The notes: generated by a model from the letters alone, not told the origin. A DNA stretch of 64,000 nucleotides from Odobenus rosmarus divergens (GCF_000321225.1 NW_004450659.1:2209767-2273766); one strand, 5' to 3'; shown: positions 11,593-22,384, numbered from the stretch's first letter. Numbers and translations are program-made.

Positions 11593-11786
11593 ATTAAGAG
11601 CATCCAGAGAAAGACACACACTATATATAGAACAAGGGCAAGAATGGTCACAGGCTCATCAGGAAATAATGGAGACTGAAAAAGACAATGACATAGCATC
11701 TTTAAATTATGGAAAGGAAGAAAAAAACCTGTTAACCCAGAATTCTATATCCAACAAAAATATCCTTCAAAAATTAGCATGGAATA

Positions 11787-11856
11787 AAGGCATTTTTAGA
11801 TCATTCCAATTTTAGTATATGTGCTGCCGAAGCGAGCACAAGGCATTTTTAGATCA
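11787..11856 (+). repeat. 17-bp target-site duplication around the U6 fragment
   Basis: The word aaggcatttttagatca occurs at 11787-11803 and, identically, at 11840-11856. The HAL1 sequence is continuous when one copy and the insert are removed. Confidence 0.93.
11804..11839 (-). pseudogene. RNU6 fragment: U6 snRNA 5'-end fragment (retrocopy, nt 1-36), antisense
   Basis: The reverse complement begins gtgctcgcttcggcagcaca and continues into the tatactaaaattggaa stretch. All 36 bases match nt 1-36 of mammalian U6 as I remember it. The fragment covers the U6 5' stem-loop and stops before the ACAGAGA box, so it is not functional, and the internal promoter is incomplete. There is no A-tail or T-run. 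The identity suggests a younger insertion than the host HAL1. The target sequence fits L1-endonuclease better if the RNA strand were the opposite one; see findings. Confidence 0.92.
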
Positions 11857-12285
11857 ACAAAAGCTGAAAATATTAATCACCAGCAGACCTGCCCTGTAAG
11901 AAATGCAAAAGGCTAAAGGCAAACAATACCAGAGAGAAATTCACACCTACAGTAAAGAACCAAAAAACACTACAAATGCTAAATACATTAGTAAATATTA
12001 TGTGTGTTGTCTTTCTTCTTGGAATTTCCTTAGAAGACCAGTAACTTAATTTAAAGCAAAAATATTATTACTCTTAGGTGGGCATTATGACACATTGAAA
12101 TAAAAGACACAGCAATAATCATACAAAGAAAGGGGAATAAGAGGAATAAGTAACATAAATTATGTTATTAAAGATTATTACATTTGTTAAATGTTATGTG
12201 TTAATTGTGAAGAGGTGCAACACTGACTCTAAATAAACTCTGAGTTAAAGGTACATATTTTTAGCCCTGCAGCCATCAATAAAGA

Positions 12286-12316
12286 TGATACATAGATAGA
12301 TACATAGATAGATAGG
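12286..12316 (+). repeat. Interrupted GATA microsatellite
   Basis: Two GATA clusters separated by 'tacata', within the HAL1 3' region. Confidence 0.75.
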
Positions 12317-12382
12317 AAAGGGGGTATAATTAAAAGCCAATTTAAAAAATTAAATGGCACACTTAAAAATATTCCATTTACC

Positions 12383-12566
12383 AGGGTGCCTGGGTGGCTC
12401 AGATGGTTAAGCATCTGCCTTCTGCTCAGGTCATGATCCCAGGGTCCTGGGATCGAGCCCCATGTTGGGCTCCCTGCTCAGTGGGGAGTCTGCTTCTCCC
12501 TCTCCCTCTGTAATTTCTCCTACTTTTGCTCTCTCTCAAATAAATAAATAAAATCTTTGAAAAAAA
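12383..12566 (+). mobile_element. CAN-type SINE, full length
   Basis: Clean head, B-box-like 'gggatcgagcccc', CT-rich middle and AATAAA tail. Target-site duplication attccatttacc (12371-12382) and attccattaacc (12567-12578). It interrupts the HAL1 3' end. Confidence 0.94.
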
Positions 12567-12740
12567 ATTCCATTAACCCAAATAGAGCAGGGAAGAATCA
12601 AGAGAGAAACAAAAAAGCAAAAGGGACAAACAGAAAAATTTTCATACCTGATCTCTAGTGAGATTTACTTAAATTCAAACAATGGGAGGCTACAATGCTG
12701 AAGTCTTAAGAAATGCAAACATTAATAAGAACTGCTTTCT

Positions 12741-12940
12741 AGGGGCACCTGGGTGGCTCAGTCATTAAGTGACTGCCTTTGGACTGGGTCATGATCCCAG
12801 GGTCCTGGGATCGAGCTCCATGTCAGGCTCCCTGCTCCGCAGGAAGCCTGCTTCTCCCTCTCCCACTCCCCCTGCTTGTATTCCCTCTCTCGCCGTGTCT
12901 CTGTCAAATAAATAAATAAAATCTTTAAAAAAAAAAAAAA
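12741..12940 (+). mobile_element. CAN-type SINE, full length
   Basis: Head 'ggggcacctgggtggctc', B-box-like 'gggatcgagctcc', CT-rich middle, AATAAA units, and an A-tail of about 14. Target-site duplication gaactgcttt (12729-12738) and gagctgcttt (12941-12950). Confidence 0.94.
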
Positions 12941-13029
12941 GAGCTGCTTTTTAACTTCAAAAATCTTATACTTGTGTATAGAATAACTGATAATTAACAT
13001 GTGAGAAATACAAAGAAATTTAGTTACCA

Positions 13030-13350
13030 TTGAGCACTTCCGATATACTAGTGAGTCTACTAAATGCTCCCTAAGTATTATCTCATTTATTCCTCACAAT
13101 CCAGAATGTTTTGCTTGCTCTTAGCCCCATTCTGTAGTTGAAAGTTGGACGTAAGCTACATCAGAGCAATGACCGTATATATTTATCTTTGTGCTACCAA
13201 TTCCTCATCCTTTGCACAGCATCTAATAGCTCAATAAATAGCCATCAAAAAATGAATTTTGAAGGATAAGATAATTTTCCCAAAGTCACGCAGAGAACCA
13301 GATTTGGAAGAGAGAACAACCTAAGCTCAAAACCCATCGTATTAAGAGTT
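13030..13350 (+). repeat. Ancient dispersed repeat with an L2-like 3' end nested in it
   Basis: Outer parts (13030-13140 and 13258-13350) follow the pattern 'gagcactt... tctcatttattcctcacaa ... cccaaagtcacgcagag'. The middle (about 13143-13254) reads like a LINE-2 3' end ('ttgcacagcatctaatagct' then 'caataaat'). Both are strongly diverged. Confidence 0.5.
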
Positions 13351-13570
13351 AGGTCCCAAAATACAACCTGGGTCACAATCCATCCTTTTCACCCATGACA
13401 GTTCCAGTTTATGACTACGGTCCCAATGAGACTACAATAAGACCCCTATTCACTCTTGAAAAAAATGGATAAATTTTATGTTTATAAGATTTCAAAGAAG
13501 GATCAGGGCTCTCCTTTGATTGCAACAAGCAGGAACTCTTCATTCAAGAGGTGACAATTCAAATCAACTT

Positions 13571-13747
13571 GGTTTTTTTTAAAGATTTTATTTATTTATT
13601 CATGAGAGACAGAGAGAGAGAGAGGCAGAGGGAGAAGCAGGCTCCCCGCTGAGCAGGGAGCCCGATGCAGGACTTGATCCCAGGATCCTGGGATCATGAC
13701 CTGAGCCGAAGGCAGACGCTTAACCATCTGAGCCACCCAGGCGCCCT
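13571..13747 (-). mobile_element. CAN-type SINE, full length
   Basis: Antisense copy: T-tail and TTTATT units at the left, then GAGA tract, 'gggatcatgacctgagccga', and the head at 'gagccacccaggcgccc'. Perfect target-site duplication caaatcaactt (13560-13570 and 13748-13758). Confidence 0.96.
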
Positions 13748-13759
13748 CAAATCAACTTT

Positions 13760-14375
13760 TTGAAAGATGAATGGGATTTGCTAAACAGAAAGAAGATAAG
13801 GCTTAAAACGCAAAAAGAACTTAAAACATGACATACAAAGGTGTAAACAGCCGTGAGATCTGACACTACAAAAAATCTTGAAATAAAAATTATTTTTCAC
13901 ACAAATTCACAAGTGATGGGGATTACCACCTTTCTAAATGACTGGAAACCAAAAAACAATGGCAAATAAGATTACACGTCACTGGGCTGAAGTAGAAGAA
14001 CCAAAACATTCCTATTCTGTCTCAATTTTTATATGAGTCTTAAAAGGCAGAGTTAATAGCATACATTTTATAAATCACCTTAATTTTGAAGGTCAGGATA
14101 AAAAAAGACTTCCCGGATTTAAGTGGGTACAAGAAATAAACTAAACCAAAGTGATTTTCAATGAGGTGAAATACAACTTAGTTTTACTTAAAAAAAGAAG
14201 GAGGGGGAAGAGGGAGGAGGGGGAAAAGGAAAAGAAGTCCTGTAATTCAGATAAACTGCAAAGAGAAAACTTCCAGAAAAAAAAAGAAAGAGATGTCAAG
14301 GTATTCATTTCAAAACAATGCCCCAACAAGGAGATCAAATGATTACTATCAGTATGATTACTATTATTATTAGCT
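13760..14375. other. Unassigned sequence with a purine-rich tract
   Basis: No gene seen. About 14188-14295 is strongly purine-rich on the + strand (runs of A, G and GGA). It accounts for the Lys/Arg/Glu-rich open frame at 14151-14342, which I reject as coding. Confidence 0.5.
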
Positions 14376-14770
14376 ATACCTTTTGAGAATTTACTATGTA
14401 CCAGGCACCTTGTTAGACAATTTACATAACTCATTTAATCCTCATAATAATCTCTTTTTTTTTAAAGATTTTATTTATTTGACAGAGAGAGACACAGAGA
14501 GAGAGGGAACACAAACAGGGGGAGTGGGAGAGGGAGAAGCAGGCTTCCCGCCGAGCAGGGAGCCCGATGCGGGGCTCCATCCGAGAGCCCTAGGATCCTG
14601 ACCTGAGCCGAAGGCAGACGCTTAACGACTGAGCCACCCAGGTGCCCCTAATCCTCATAATAATCTCTTAACATCAGTGTTCTCATCTCTATATTACATA
14701 GACACAAAAGACAAAGCTCATTGGAATCCTAACAGTCTTTAATGGTAGAAAGGGAATCTATTTTGCATGT
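14376..14770 (+). repeat. Ancient dispersed repeat, split by a SINE
   Basis: The left part (14376-14456) reads 'gaatttactatgtaccaggc' and 'actcatttaatcctcata', the classic start of the old mammalian repeat seen better at 42640. The right part resumes after the SINE at 14649. Confidence 0.6.
14457..14648 (-). mobile_element. CAN-type SINE with a 21-bp perfect duplication
   Basis: Antisense full-length copy, head at 'gagccacccaggtgcccc'. A perfect 21-bp target-site duplication, starting taatcctcataataatctct, lies at 14436-14456 and 14649-14669. The identity suggests a relatively recent insertion. Confidence 0.96.
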
Positions 14771-16544
14771 CCCTAATTCCAAGCAACTCTTCACTCCTGC
14801 TTCCAGGTCTCACTGCACCGTAACAATCCTTAATTTACTCTGAATGGGAAAAATCAAAATAAAGAAGAAAGGACTTCCTTCTATCTCCCTAGCTCTGGGA
14901 GACAGGTCTGTAAGTCAAATAAATGGTCTTGGCACACTGCAAAAAAATGCTGAAGGAGATGTAGAAATGCAAAAAGCAGTTAATCTCACTAAGCAGGAAA
15001 TGATTAATGCTTGGAGAAAATAAAGGTTTACAAATACGAACAGAATATACTTTGCCCAGAACACAGGTTGATGGTACAGTATTAAAAGCAAGTATACAAG
15101 AGAACACTGGACAGAGAACTGTGAGATTCGTTTTCTGTTAGATTATAACCTTCTATATCAGAATTGCTTTTGCAGAAATACAGAAGTACCTCTTTCCCCT
15201 ATGGGATGTAAAACTAAACTTGAAAAACCATCTAAGAATATCCAGTTTAGATGCTTCCTTTCAAGTGGTTTATGGGAATATGGCTTGTGATTTTCAACTC
15301 TTATTACTATATCTATGTTGAATTTTTTTGATGTAAGAAATATTTTAAGTCAAACAACTATTAGAGCATAAATTTAAATTTCTTAACCTTCCCCTTTTCT
15401 AAAATACCAATACCTGCTTGGTAGATATAAATAAAATGTTCAAATTTCAAGAGAATCTTTGATCAGACATTATAAGAAGTTTATAGCTTTCACTTTGTTT
15501 TTCTCCTAAGTGAAAGCTTAGGTTTACATTTGGATGTTTTATGACAATTTATATTAGTTGCACCTTCAGCCAAGAATACAAATGTTTCCTAACTCTGCTT
15601 AGAAGTCTATGAGGGCATATTACTTTCAAGATTTTTTTTTTTAGAATACTGATATTATTTCAAATTTGGGAATACCTCCTTCCACTCCATTTTATTTCAA
15701 CTTGAGTAAATTTGAGAATTATTTAGTGTTTTATTTAGTACAAGCTGAGCGCTTTTCCATAGCACTCTTTGCTAAGCTTACATTTATATAAGAGAACAAA
15801 AAGACTGATCTTTATTTTTTCAGGGCCACCAGTTTCACTTGTAGGTTCCAGGATATGTAGCTAAGAAACAAACCTGCCAGGGCTGGTAGGGAAATGGAAC
15901 ACAGCACAAGTAATTGTTCCATTAAAAAAAAACAGTTCAGATAGATAAATAGATAATGAAAGTCTAAAAAGGCCTGCCAGGGTAGCTTTTTTTTTTCCTT
16001 TCTTTTTTTTCTTTTTCCTCAGGGCACTTCACCTGAATCTATCAGTATTTTGAACACTCATAATTTGTGAACTAAAGTTTTCTGGTTTTTCTAAGTCTCT
16101 TCCAGAAGAAGAATGCTGATATGAAAAAGTTTCTTGAGAATGACAACAATCCATTGAGCCTAAGTAGTACCACTATGACTGTATTATTTGTTCTGAAATT
16201 ACTAAAACTGTTTTATCACATGGAATATTTAATATCCCAGAAGCAAAGTAAAACATCAGTTAAATTGTATTGTAAATTTCCAACACTATCCTCAATAAAG
16301 ATCTTAGAAATTTACCTGTTTTCATTATTTCCGAGTTCTCCAGAATATCTTTAAGAAATTAACAAACTTTCTCCTACACAAAGTCCTACTCTTTGAATAC
16401 TAGAGCACCATACTTATATTTAAAAATTAATAATAATAAGCCAAAACAACTCATGATGTGTTACAAGTCGACTTCAAAGTAGGTTAAGATCAAGAATTGA
16501 TTTAATCCAGCTGTAGCTTTAAAAAAAAATCAAGACACAGTCAA
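14771..16544. other. Unassigned AT-rich sequence
   Basis: No gene, RNA or known repeat seen. It holds a T-run at about 15990-16015 and several short AT-rich open frames without motifs. Confidence 0.45.
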
Positions 16545-17035
16545 CAAAGACAATGACATAAGAGGCTCCTGAGCTCCTCTCCTACCATAGTCGCACTGAA
16601 TGTAAAGCTACATGTGAACAAACTCTCTGAGGACTCAAATAAAATAATAAATAAAAGATTAGCTATAATAACTGATACAAAGGAAGAGACTATTTTGAAC
16701 AATTACATGCCAAAATATTGGACACCTTAAAAGAAATCAATAAATCCCTAGAAACATATAACCTACCAAGAGTGAATCATCAAGAAATAGAATATATGAA
16801 TAGACCAATTACTAGCAAAGAGATTCAATCAGTAATCAGAAACTTCCCAACAAAAAAGTCTAAGACCAGACATTTAAAGAACAAACATTTAAAGAATGTT
16901 TGATAGAATCAAACTAGTATCAATTAATCCCAAACTCTTCCAATAAATAGAAGAAAAGGGAACAACTCATTTTATAAGGCCAGCATTACTCTGAAATCAG
17001 ACTCAGACAAAGACACTATAATGAAAGAAAATTAC

Positions 17036-17150
17036 AGGGATGACTGACTGGTTGAGTCTGAAGAGCATGGGACTCTTGATCTTGGGGTCATGAGTTTGAG
17101 CCTCGCATTAGGTGTAGAGATTAAATAAACTCTAAAATAAATAAATAAAT
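17036..17150 (+). mobile_element. Short old tRNA-derived SINE (no CT-rich region)
   Basis: Reads 'gactcttgatcttggggtca' then 'gtttgagcctcgcattaggt' and an AATAAA tail. It lacks the CT-rich middle of the standard CAN SINE, as in the older carnivoran subfamily, and is inserted in the L1 RT region. Confidence 0.8.
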
Positions 17151-17844
17151 ACAAGTTCCAGGCCATATTCCCAATGAATGCAAAAATTCTCGAGAAAACA
17201 CTAACAAAAGAATTCAATAATACATTAAAAGGATCATATAACATGATCAAGTGGGATTCATTCAAGGGATGCAAGGATGATTCAACATCTGCAAATCAAT
17301 CAACGTAAGATACCACATTAACAAAATGAAGTATAAAAATATGATCAAAAAAATGTGATCTGAATAAATGCAGAAAAATCATTTGACAAAATTTAACATC
17401 CTTACATGATAAAAACTCTCAAAAAATTGCATACACATGTACTGTGCATCAACATAATGAATGCCATATATGACAAGCCCACAACTAACATCATGTGCAA
17501 TGGTGCAAGATTGAAACTTTTCTCTAAGATCAGGAACAAGACAAGGATCTTACCGCTTTTATTCAACATAGTACTGGAAGTCCTAGCCAGAGCAATTAGG
17601 CAAGAAAAAAAATAAAACTCATCCAAATCAGGAAGAAAGAAAATAAAACAGACTCTATTTGCAGAGACATATTATATATAGAAAACCTAAAAATTTTACT
17701 GCAAAACTGTTAGGCCTAATAAACAATTTCAGTAAAGTTTCAGATACAAAATCAATATATAAACATCAGTTGTATTTCTGTACACCAACAATTAACTATT
17801 GGAAAGAGAAATTAAGAAAACAATTCCATTTAAAATAGCACTGA

Positions 17845-18026
17845 GGGGTGCCTGGGTGATTCGGTCAGTTAAGCATCTACCTTTGACTCAGGTCATGATC
17901 CCAGAGTCCCAGGATCGAGCCCCATGTCTGGCTCCCTGCTCAGCAGGGAGTCTGCTTCTCCCTCTCCCTCTGCCCCTCGCCCCACTCATGCTCTCTCTCA
18001 CTCCCAAATAAATAAAACCTTTAAAA
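17845..18026 (+). mobile_element. CAN-type SINE, full length
   Basis: Head 'ggggtgcctgggtgattcgg', B-box-like 'aggatcgagcccc', CT-rich middle, AATAAA tail. Imperfect target-site duplication aaaatagcactga (17832-17844) and aaaatagctttga (about 18027-18039), inside L1. Confidence 0.92.
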
Positions 18027-18816
18027 AAAATAGCTTTGAAAAGAACAACGTTCTTATGAATAAATTTTACCAAGATAGTAAAAGATCTGTACACTGAAAA
18101 CTCTAAGACTGATGAAAGAAAGTGAAGGTGACACAAATAAGTAGTCCATCTTCATGGACTGAAAGAATTAATACTGTTAAAACATCCATACTAGCCAAAG
18201 TGATCTACAGATTAAATGCAATCCTTATCAAATTTCCAATGACATTTTTCACAGACCTAGAAAAAACAATATTAATATGGGTATGGAATCAAAAGATTTG
18301 AATAGCCACAGCAATCCTGAGACAGAACATAACTAGAGGTATCTTACATCCTGATTTCAAACTATATTACAAAGCTATAGTAATCAAAACAGTATAGTAC
18401 TGGCATAAAAAGAGACACACAGACCAATGGAACAAAATGAAGACTCCAGAAATAAACCCATGCATATACAGTCAATTAATTTTTGATAAAGGAGCCAAAA
18501 ACATAAAATTGGGAAAGGATAGTATCTTCAATAAATGGTTTTGAGAAAACTGCCCAGTCACATGTAAAAGAATGAAACCAGGGCCCTTCTTTTACACCAT
18601 ACACAAAATCAACTCAAAATGGATCAAAGACTTGAACTTAAGACCCGAAACCATAAAACACATGGAAGAAAACTAGTAAGTCCTTGACATTGGTCTTGGT
18701 AGTGATTTTTGGGTTTGATGCCAAGAGTAAAAGGAACAAAGCAAAAATAAGTGGGACTATATCAAACTCAGAAAGTTCTGCATAGCAAAGAAAACCATCA
18801 AGAAAATGAGAAAACA

Positions 18817-18926
18817 GGGGTGCCTGGGTGGCTCAGTTAGTTGAGCGCCTGACCCTCCTCCTCTCATGTGCTCTCTCTCACTCTCTCAAATAAATAAATA
18901 AATAAAGTCTTTAAAAAAAAAAAAAA
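18817..18926 (+). mobile_element. Internally deleted CAN-type SINE
   Basis: The head ('ggggtgcctgggtggctcag') jumps from 'gagcgcctgaccc' directly to a CT-rich end and AATAAA tail, about 80 bp shorter than its neighbours and without the B-box region. A perfect 16-bp duplication agaaaatgagaaaaca lies at 18801-18816 and 18927-18942. Confidence 0.93.
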
Positions 18927-19511
18927 AGAAAATGAGAAAACAACATATAGAATGGGAGAAAATCTTCGCAAACCATGTATCTGGTAAGGGATTAATATCC
19001 AAAATATATAAGGAATATATACACATACAACTCAATAGCAAAAAAACAAAAACAAAAGTTTGAAAATGGGCAAAGGACCTAAAGAGACATTTTTCCAAAG
19101 ACGACATACTAACAGCCAACAGGAACATAAAAGGGTTTCAGTATCACTAATGATCAGGGAAATGCAAATCAAACCAAAATGAGCTATCACCTCACAACTG
19201 TAAGGATGTCTATTATCATAAAGAAACAACAAATATTGGCGAGGATGTCAAGAAGAGGGAACCCTTCTATAATGTTGGTGGGAATGTAAATTGGTATGGC
19301 TACTCTGGAAAACAGTATGGAAATTCCTGAAAAAATTAAAAAGAGAACTACCATTATAGTCCAGCAATCCCACTTTTGGTATACATTGAAAGGAAACAAA
19401 ATCATCCAAAGAGAGAGCTGTATTCCCATGTTCATAGCAGCATTATTCACAATAGCCAAGGTATGGAAACACATTAAGCATCTGTCTACAGATGATTAAA
19501 GAAAATATGAT

Positions 19512-19544
19512 ACACACACACACACACTCACACATACACACACA
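19512..19544 (+). repeat. CA microsatellite inside L1
   Basis: (AC)n with TCACACAT interruptions, located at the same L1 position as the microsatellite at 8751. Confidence 0.88.
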
Positions 19545-20569
19545 ATGGATTATTCAGCCTTTAAAAAAGAAAGAAATCCTCTAATTTGAGACAACATAAA
19601 TGAACCTAGAGGATATTATGCCAAGTAAAATAAGCCAGACAGAAAAAAAAAAAAAAAACAGATTGTAATACTTATACATGGAATCTTTAAAAAAAAATTG
19701 AACTCACAGAAACAATATAAAAATGGTTGCCAGGAGCTGGGCGGGATAATAGGAAAAGGTTGCAAAAGGGTACCAACTTTCAGCTGTAAGATAAACAGGG
19801 TTGGAGGATTCAGTGTAGAATATGTTGACTGTATTTGACAACACTGTCATGTATAATTGAAGGTTACTAAAATAGCAGAACCGAAACATTCCATCAAAAA
19901 AAAAAAAGGTACAAATGTGAGGTACGGATGTGTTCATTAACTGAAAGGGGGGATCTTTTCACAGTGTATATATACATCAAATCATCAACTGTACACTTTA
20001 AATATCTTCTACTTTTGTCAGTTATACCTCAATAAAGCTGGGGGTGGGAGATTAAAAAATACCCATCCATTTCAAACCCTTCAGAATTGAAGTCTGACTG
20101 CCCACTGCCTAGGTTATCTGCAGGTGGCAATCAGTATTCCCACATGTTTAGAAGCAGTACGAGTGTTCTTGCACCACCAGGATACCATTCAGTTCACTGA
20201 AGCATAATGAACATTACCCACTAGAAGCCCCAAATTAGATTCAACACAGCAATGGCCAAAATGATGGGAAAATCCAGGGTGGTTTCTAAAAGTGCAGATA
20301 TTTAACACCTTTCTTCTAGGAATCTCTGCTAATTAGCACTTTACCTCAAAGAAGCAGGCAACTGGAAGAATATCATTATTGCTGTGGAGAGAATAGGCTG
20401 TGATAAAGTAAAACCAAAAATAAAATATCACTGGGTTTGGAGACAGAGGTCTTGAGTTCATCTTCTGACTCTAAAACATGTGACTTTGACACGATGTTCT
20501 AATGTCTAAATGTATGTGAACCTATCTTAAACTATCGCTTGGCCCTATGGAGATACTTAGTAAAAACTG

Positions 20570-20808
20570 GTTGGGCACAAGCACTGAAATCAGACACATG
20601 TGGCTCAAATCCCAATTCCAGTACTTATGAACTGTTTAATCTTCACAGGACACTTGTCTTAGTTTCTTCAACTACAAGGTGTTAAGGAAATTACCTACCT
20701 ACCTACCTCTCAGGCTTGCTGTGAGAATGTACTGGATAATGTAAAAAGTGCTTAGCACAGGGGCTTGCATAAGACATTTAAGAAATAAAGGCTGTTATTA
20801 TTATTTTA
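20570..20808 (+). mobile_element. MIR SINE
   Basis: Core-SINE order is visible: 'tggctcaaatcccaattcca', 'cttgtcttagtttcttcaac', then (TACC)4 and 'aaaaagtgcttagcacaggg', ending in 'gttattattatttta'. Strongly diverged, as expected for MIR. Confidence 0.82.
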
Positions 20809-21834
20809 TGTTGACTCTAGACCACAAGAAGGGCTAAGTGGCTAGTGTGTGGCTTCACTAAAAATTGGTGGTGGGTAGATGCTCTTAACTTTGGACCCAA
20901 AATTCCTCTATGACTTTTGCCTAAGAATGTACTGGTAGCCTTTTCCAGTATTATTGGTCTGCTGATCTTGAATATTCTTAATACACTGGGGTTTTTCCTT
21001 ATGTTAATTTCTATTAATATCTTTTCTTTGAGCATAAATTGAGAGAGAATATGTAAATTGAGAATACTCTTCAGATCTTTGATATCCATTATGGAAATTC
21101 AGTTACCATGGCTTCCATGGTGAAAAGCCTACAGCTTCTCTATCCAGCTCCTGAGCATCCTGATAAATTAATAAAAACTTTTGTTTCCCGACCAGCCCTG
21201 TTGTAGACATCCTATGTTCAGAAGCCATGGAGGCCATGATGCATTTTCAGTTCCACTTTCCCTTAAAGAGAACAATTTTTGCAAATGAAGGCTGCCTTTG
21301 TCCTGAAGGCAAAATCCATAAACCAGTCCCATTGAGAAGCTCTCTTTTGTGATTGACATCAGGCTTCTGTGAGACAGCTAACACTACGAGCATGGAGGGC
21401 TGGAATATTAGCAGTAAAGGCTGGAATATTTCACACCTTTTCTACATTAGATATTGGTGCTCCTTGTCACCGTATAAATGTAACAAAACTTAAAGGTCTT
21501 TAGATATCCTTCATTTGTTCCAACCCACCAGACAATTCATACTGAAGAGGTGTCATTTTAATGCCATCATTGTGGGAAGGTCGATAAGCAAAGCTCTAGC
21601 CCTATTCTTTATCTGAGCATTCACACCTGAAAGGAGTATTAAGAGTGAAAAAGGGAGGAGTACATGAGAGCACAAAGAGAAGAAAAATAAGGAAGAAGTG
21701 CTTGGAAATGCCTTTCTTAACAACCTTAGGTAAAGTAGCACCTCTCCTCACCCCCACCACTGAAACCCTGTATCTGCTTTCTTCTTCTTCATGTTATTAT
21801 CACCACCTGACAATTCTTTTATTTTTCTTAGTTA
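20809..21834. other. Unassigned sequence
   Basis: No gene or known repeat recognised. Short minus-strand open frames at 20817-21089 and 21168-21359 have no domain I know. A direct duplicate 'ggctggaatatt' occurs at about 21400 and 21420. Confidence 0.4.
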
Positions 21835-21998
21835 ATGTACTCATAGTGTGCTTTCTCCTTTAGAAGGTAAGCTGCTTAAGGGCCGGATTTTATGCCTGTT
21901 TTTGTCATTGGCTGTTCTCCCCACCTCTACCCCGGTGCCTACAACAGAATCTGGCCTATGGTATGCATTCAATAAATATGTTTATGGAAGGAATGGGG
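21835..21998 (+). mobile_element. LINE-2 3' end fragment
   Basis: Typical L2 terminal order: 'gaaggtaagctgcttaaggg', then 'cccggtgcctacaacagaat' and 'attcaataaatatgtttatg'. Confidence 0.68.
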
Positions 21999-22384
21999 AC
22001 TGTTATCTGAGTAATATGAGTCAGTCTCCAGAGAATGGGAAATTGGGGACTCTATTCGGTGCCCAGAGATACCAGGGAAAAGTGAGCCAATTTTTTTTCT
22101 TACAGTCACCACTTCCTCTCAATTGGTTCAAGACTAACAGTGGGAAAAGGAAATTGAATATTAACAGGGAAAAGGTGCTGCCAGGTACTCCTGACAAAAA
22201 GAAACATTAATCAAAATAGCAATGAGGTAGCATTCCCACCGCCCCCCACCCCGCCCCTGCCCCACACCACCATCAGATTAGCACTCACTCAGTGTTGGTG
22301 GGCTGTGAAGAAGCAGGAAGCTGTAGACCCTGCCAGGAGGGTAGACTGGTTCAACTTTCACAATGAAAAATTTGGTAACTGCTT

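Larger units (their letters stand above)
9940..12650 (+). mobile_element. HAL1 ('half LINE-1') element, nearly full length, interrupted
   Basis: HAL1 is an extinct L1 relative with an ORF1-like gene and no reverse transcriptase. The 5'UTR-like part runs from about 9940 to 10650. The 'atcaacattcttcagaagaa' block is at 10661. The decayed ORF1 region follows (10780-11920), including 'ctttaaagcagctattataa' at about 10830, 'gcagacctgccctgtaagaa' at 11884 and 'ccagaattctatatccaac' at 11738. It passes directly into the typical HAL1 3' region ('tttaaagcaaaaatattatt' near 12050), with no ORF2. Stops and frameshifts fill the ORF. Two SINEs (11374-11592 and 12383-12566) and a U6 fragment (11804-11839) interrupt it. 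The boundaries are approximate. Confidence 0.78.
16545..20055 (+). mobile_element. Decayed LINE-1 (ORF2 reverse-transcriptase region to 3' end), split by three SINEs
   Basis: The left end (16545-16640) resembles an L1 5' leader ('agaggctcctgagctcc') joined to the ORF2 region just before the reverse-transcriptase domain, so the middle of the element is deleted. Conceptual fragments of the RT domain follow (16718-17035, 17151-17640), then the C-terminal blocks (18040-18810, 18943-19650), and the 3'UTR ending 'cctcaataaagctggg' at 20050. Many stops and frameshifts; inactive. It is interrupted by SINEs at 17036, 17845 and 18817. Confidence 0.88.

Noticed and set aside
11804..11839. Functional U6 gene
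   Set aside because: Only the first 36 nt, no TATA or proximal element, no terminator, inside a HAL1.
14151..14342. Lys/Glu-rich open frame
   Set aside because: Direct translation of a purine-rich tract.
20817..21360. Possible antisense processed pseudogene
   Set aside because: The two minus-strand frames match no protein I know, and there is no poly(A) or duplication.
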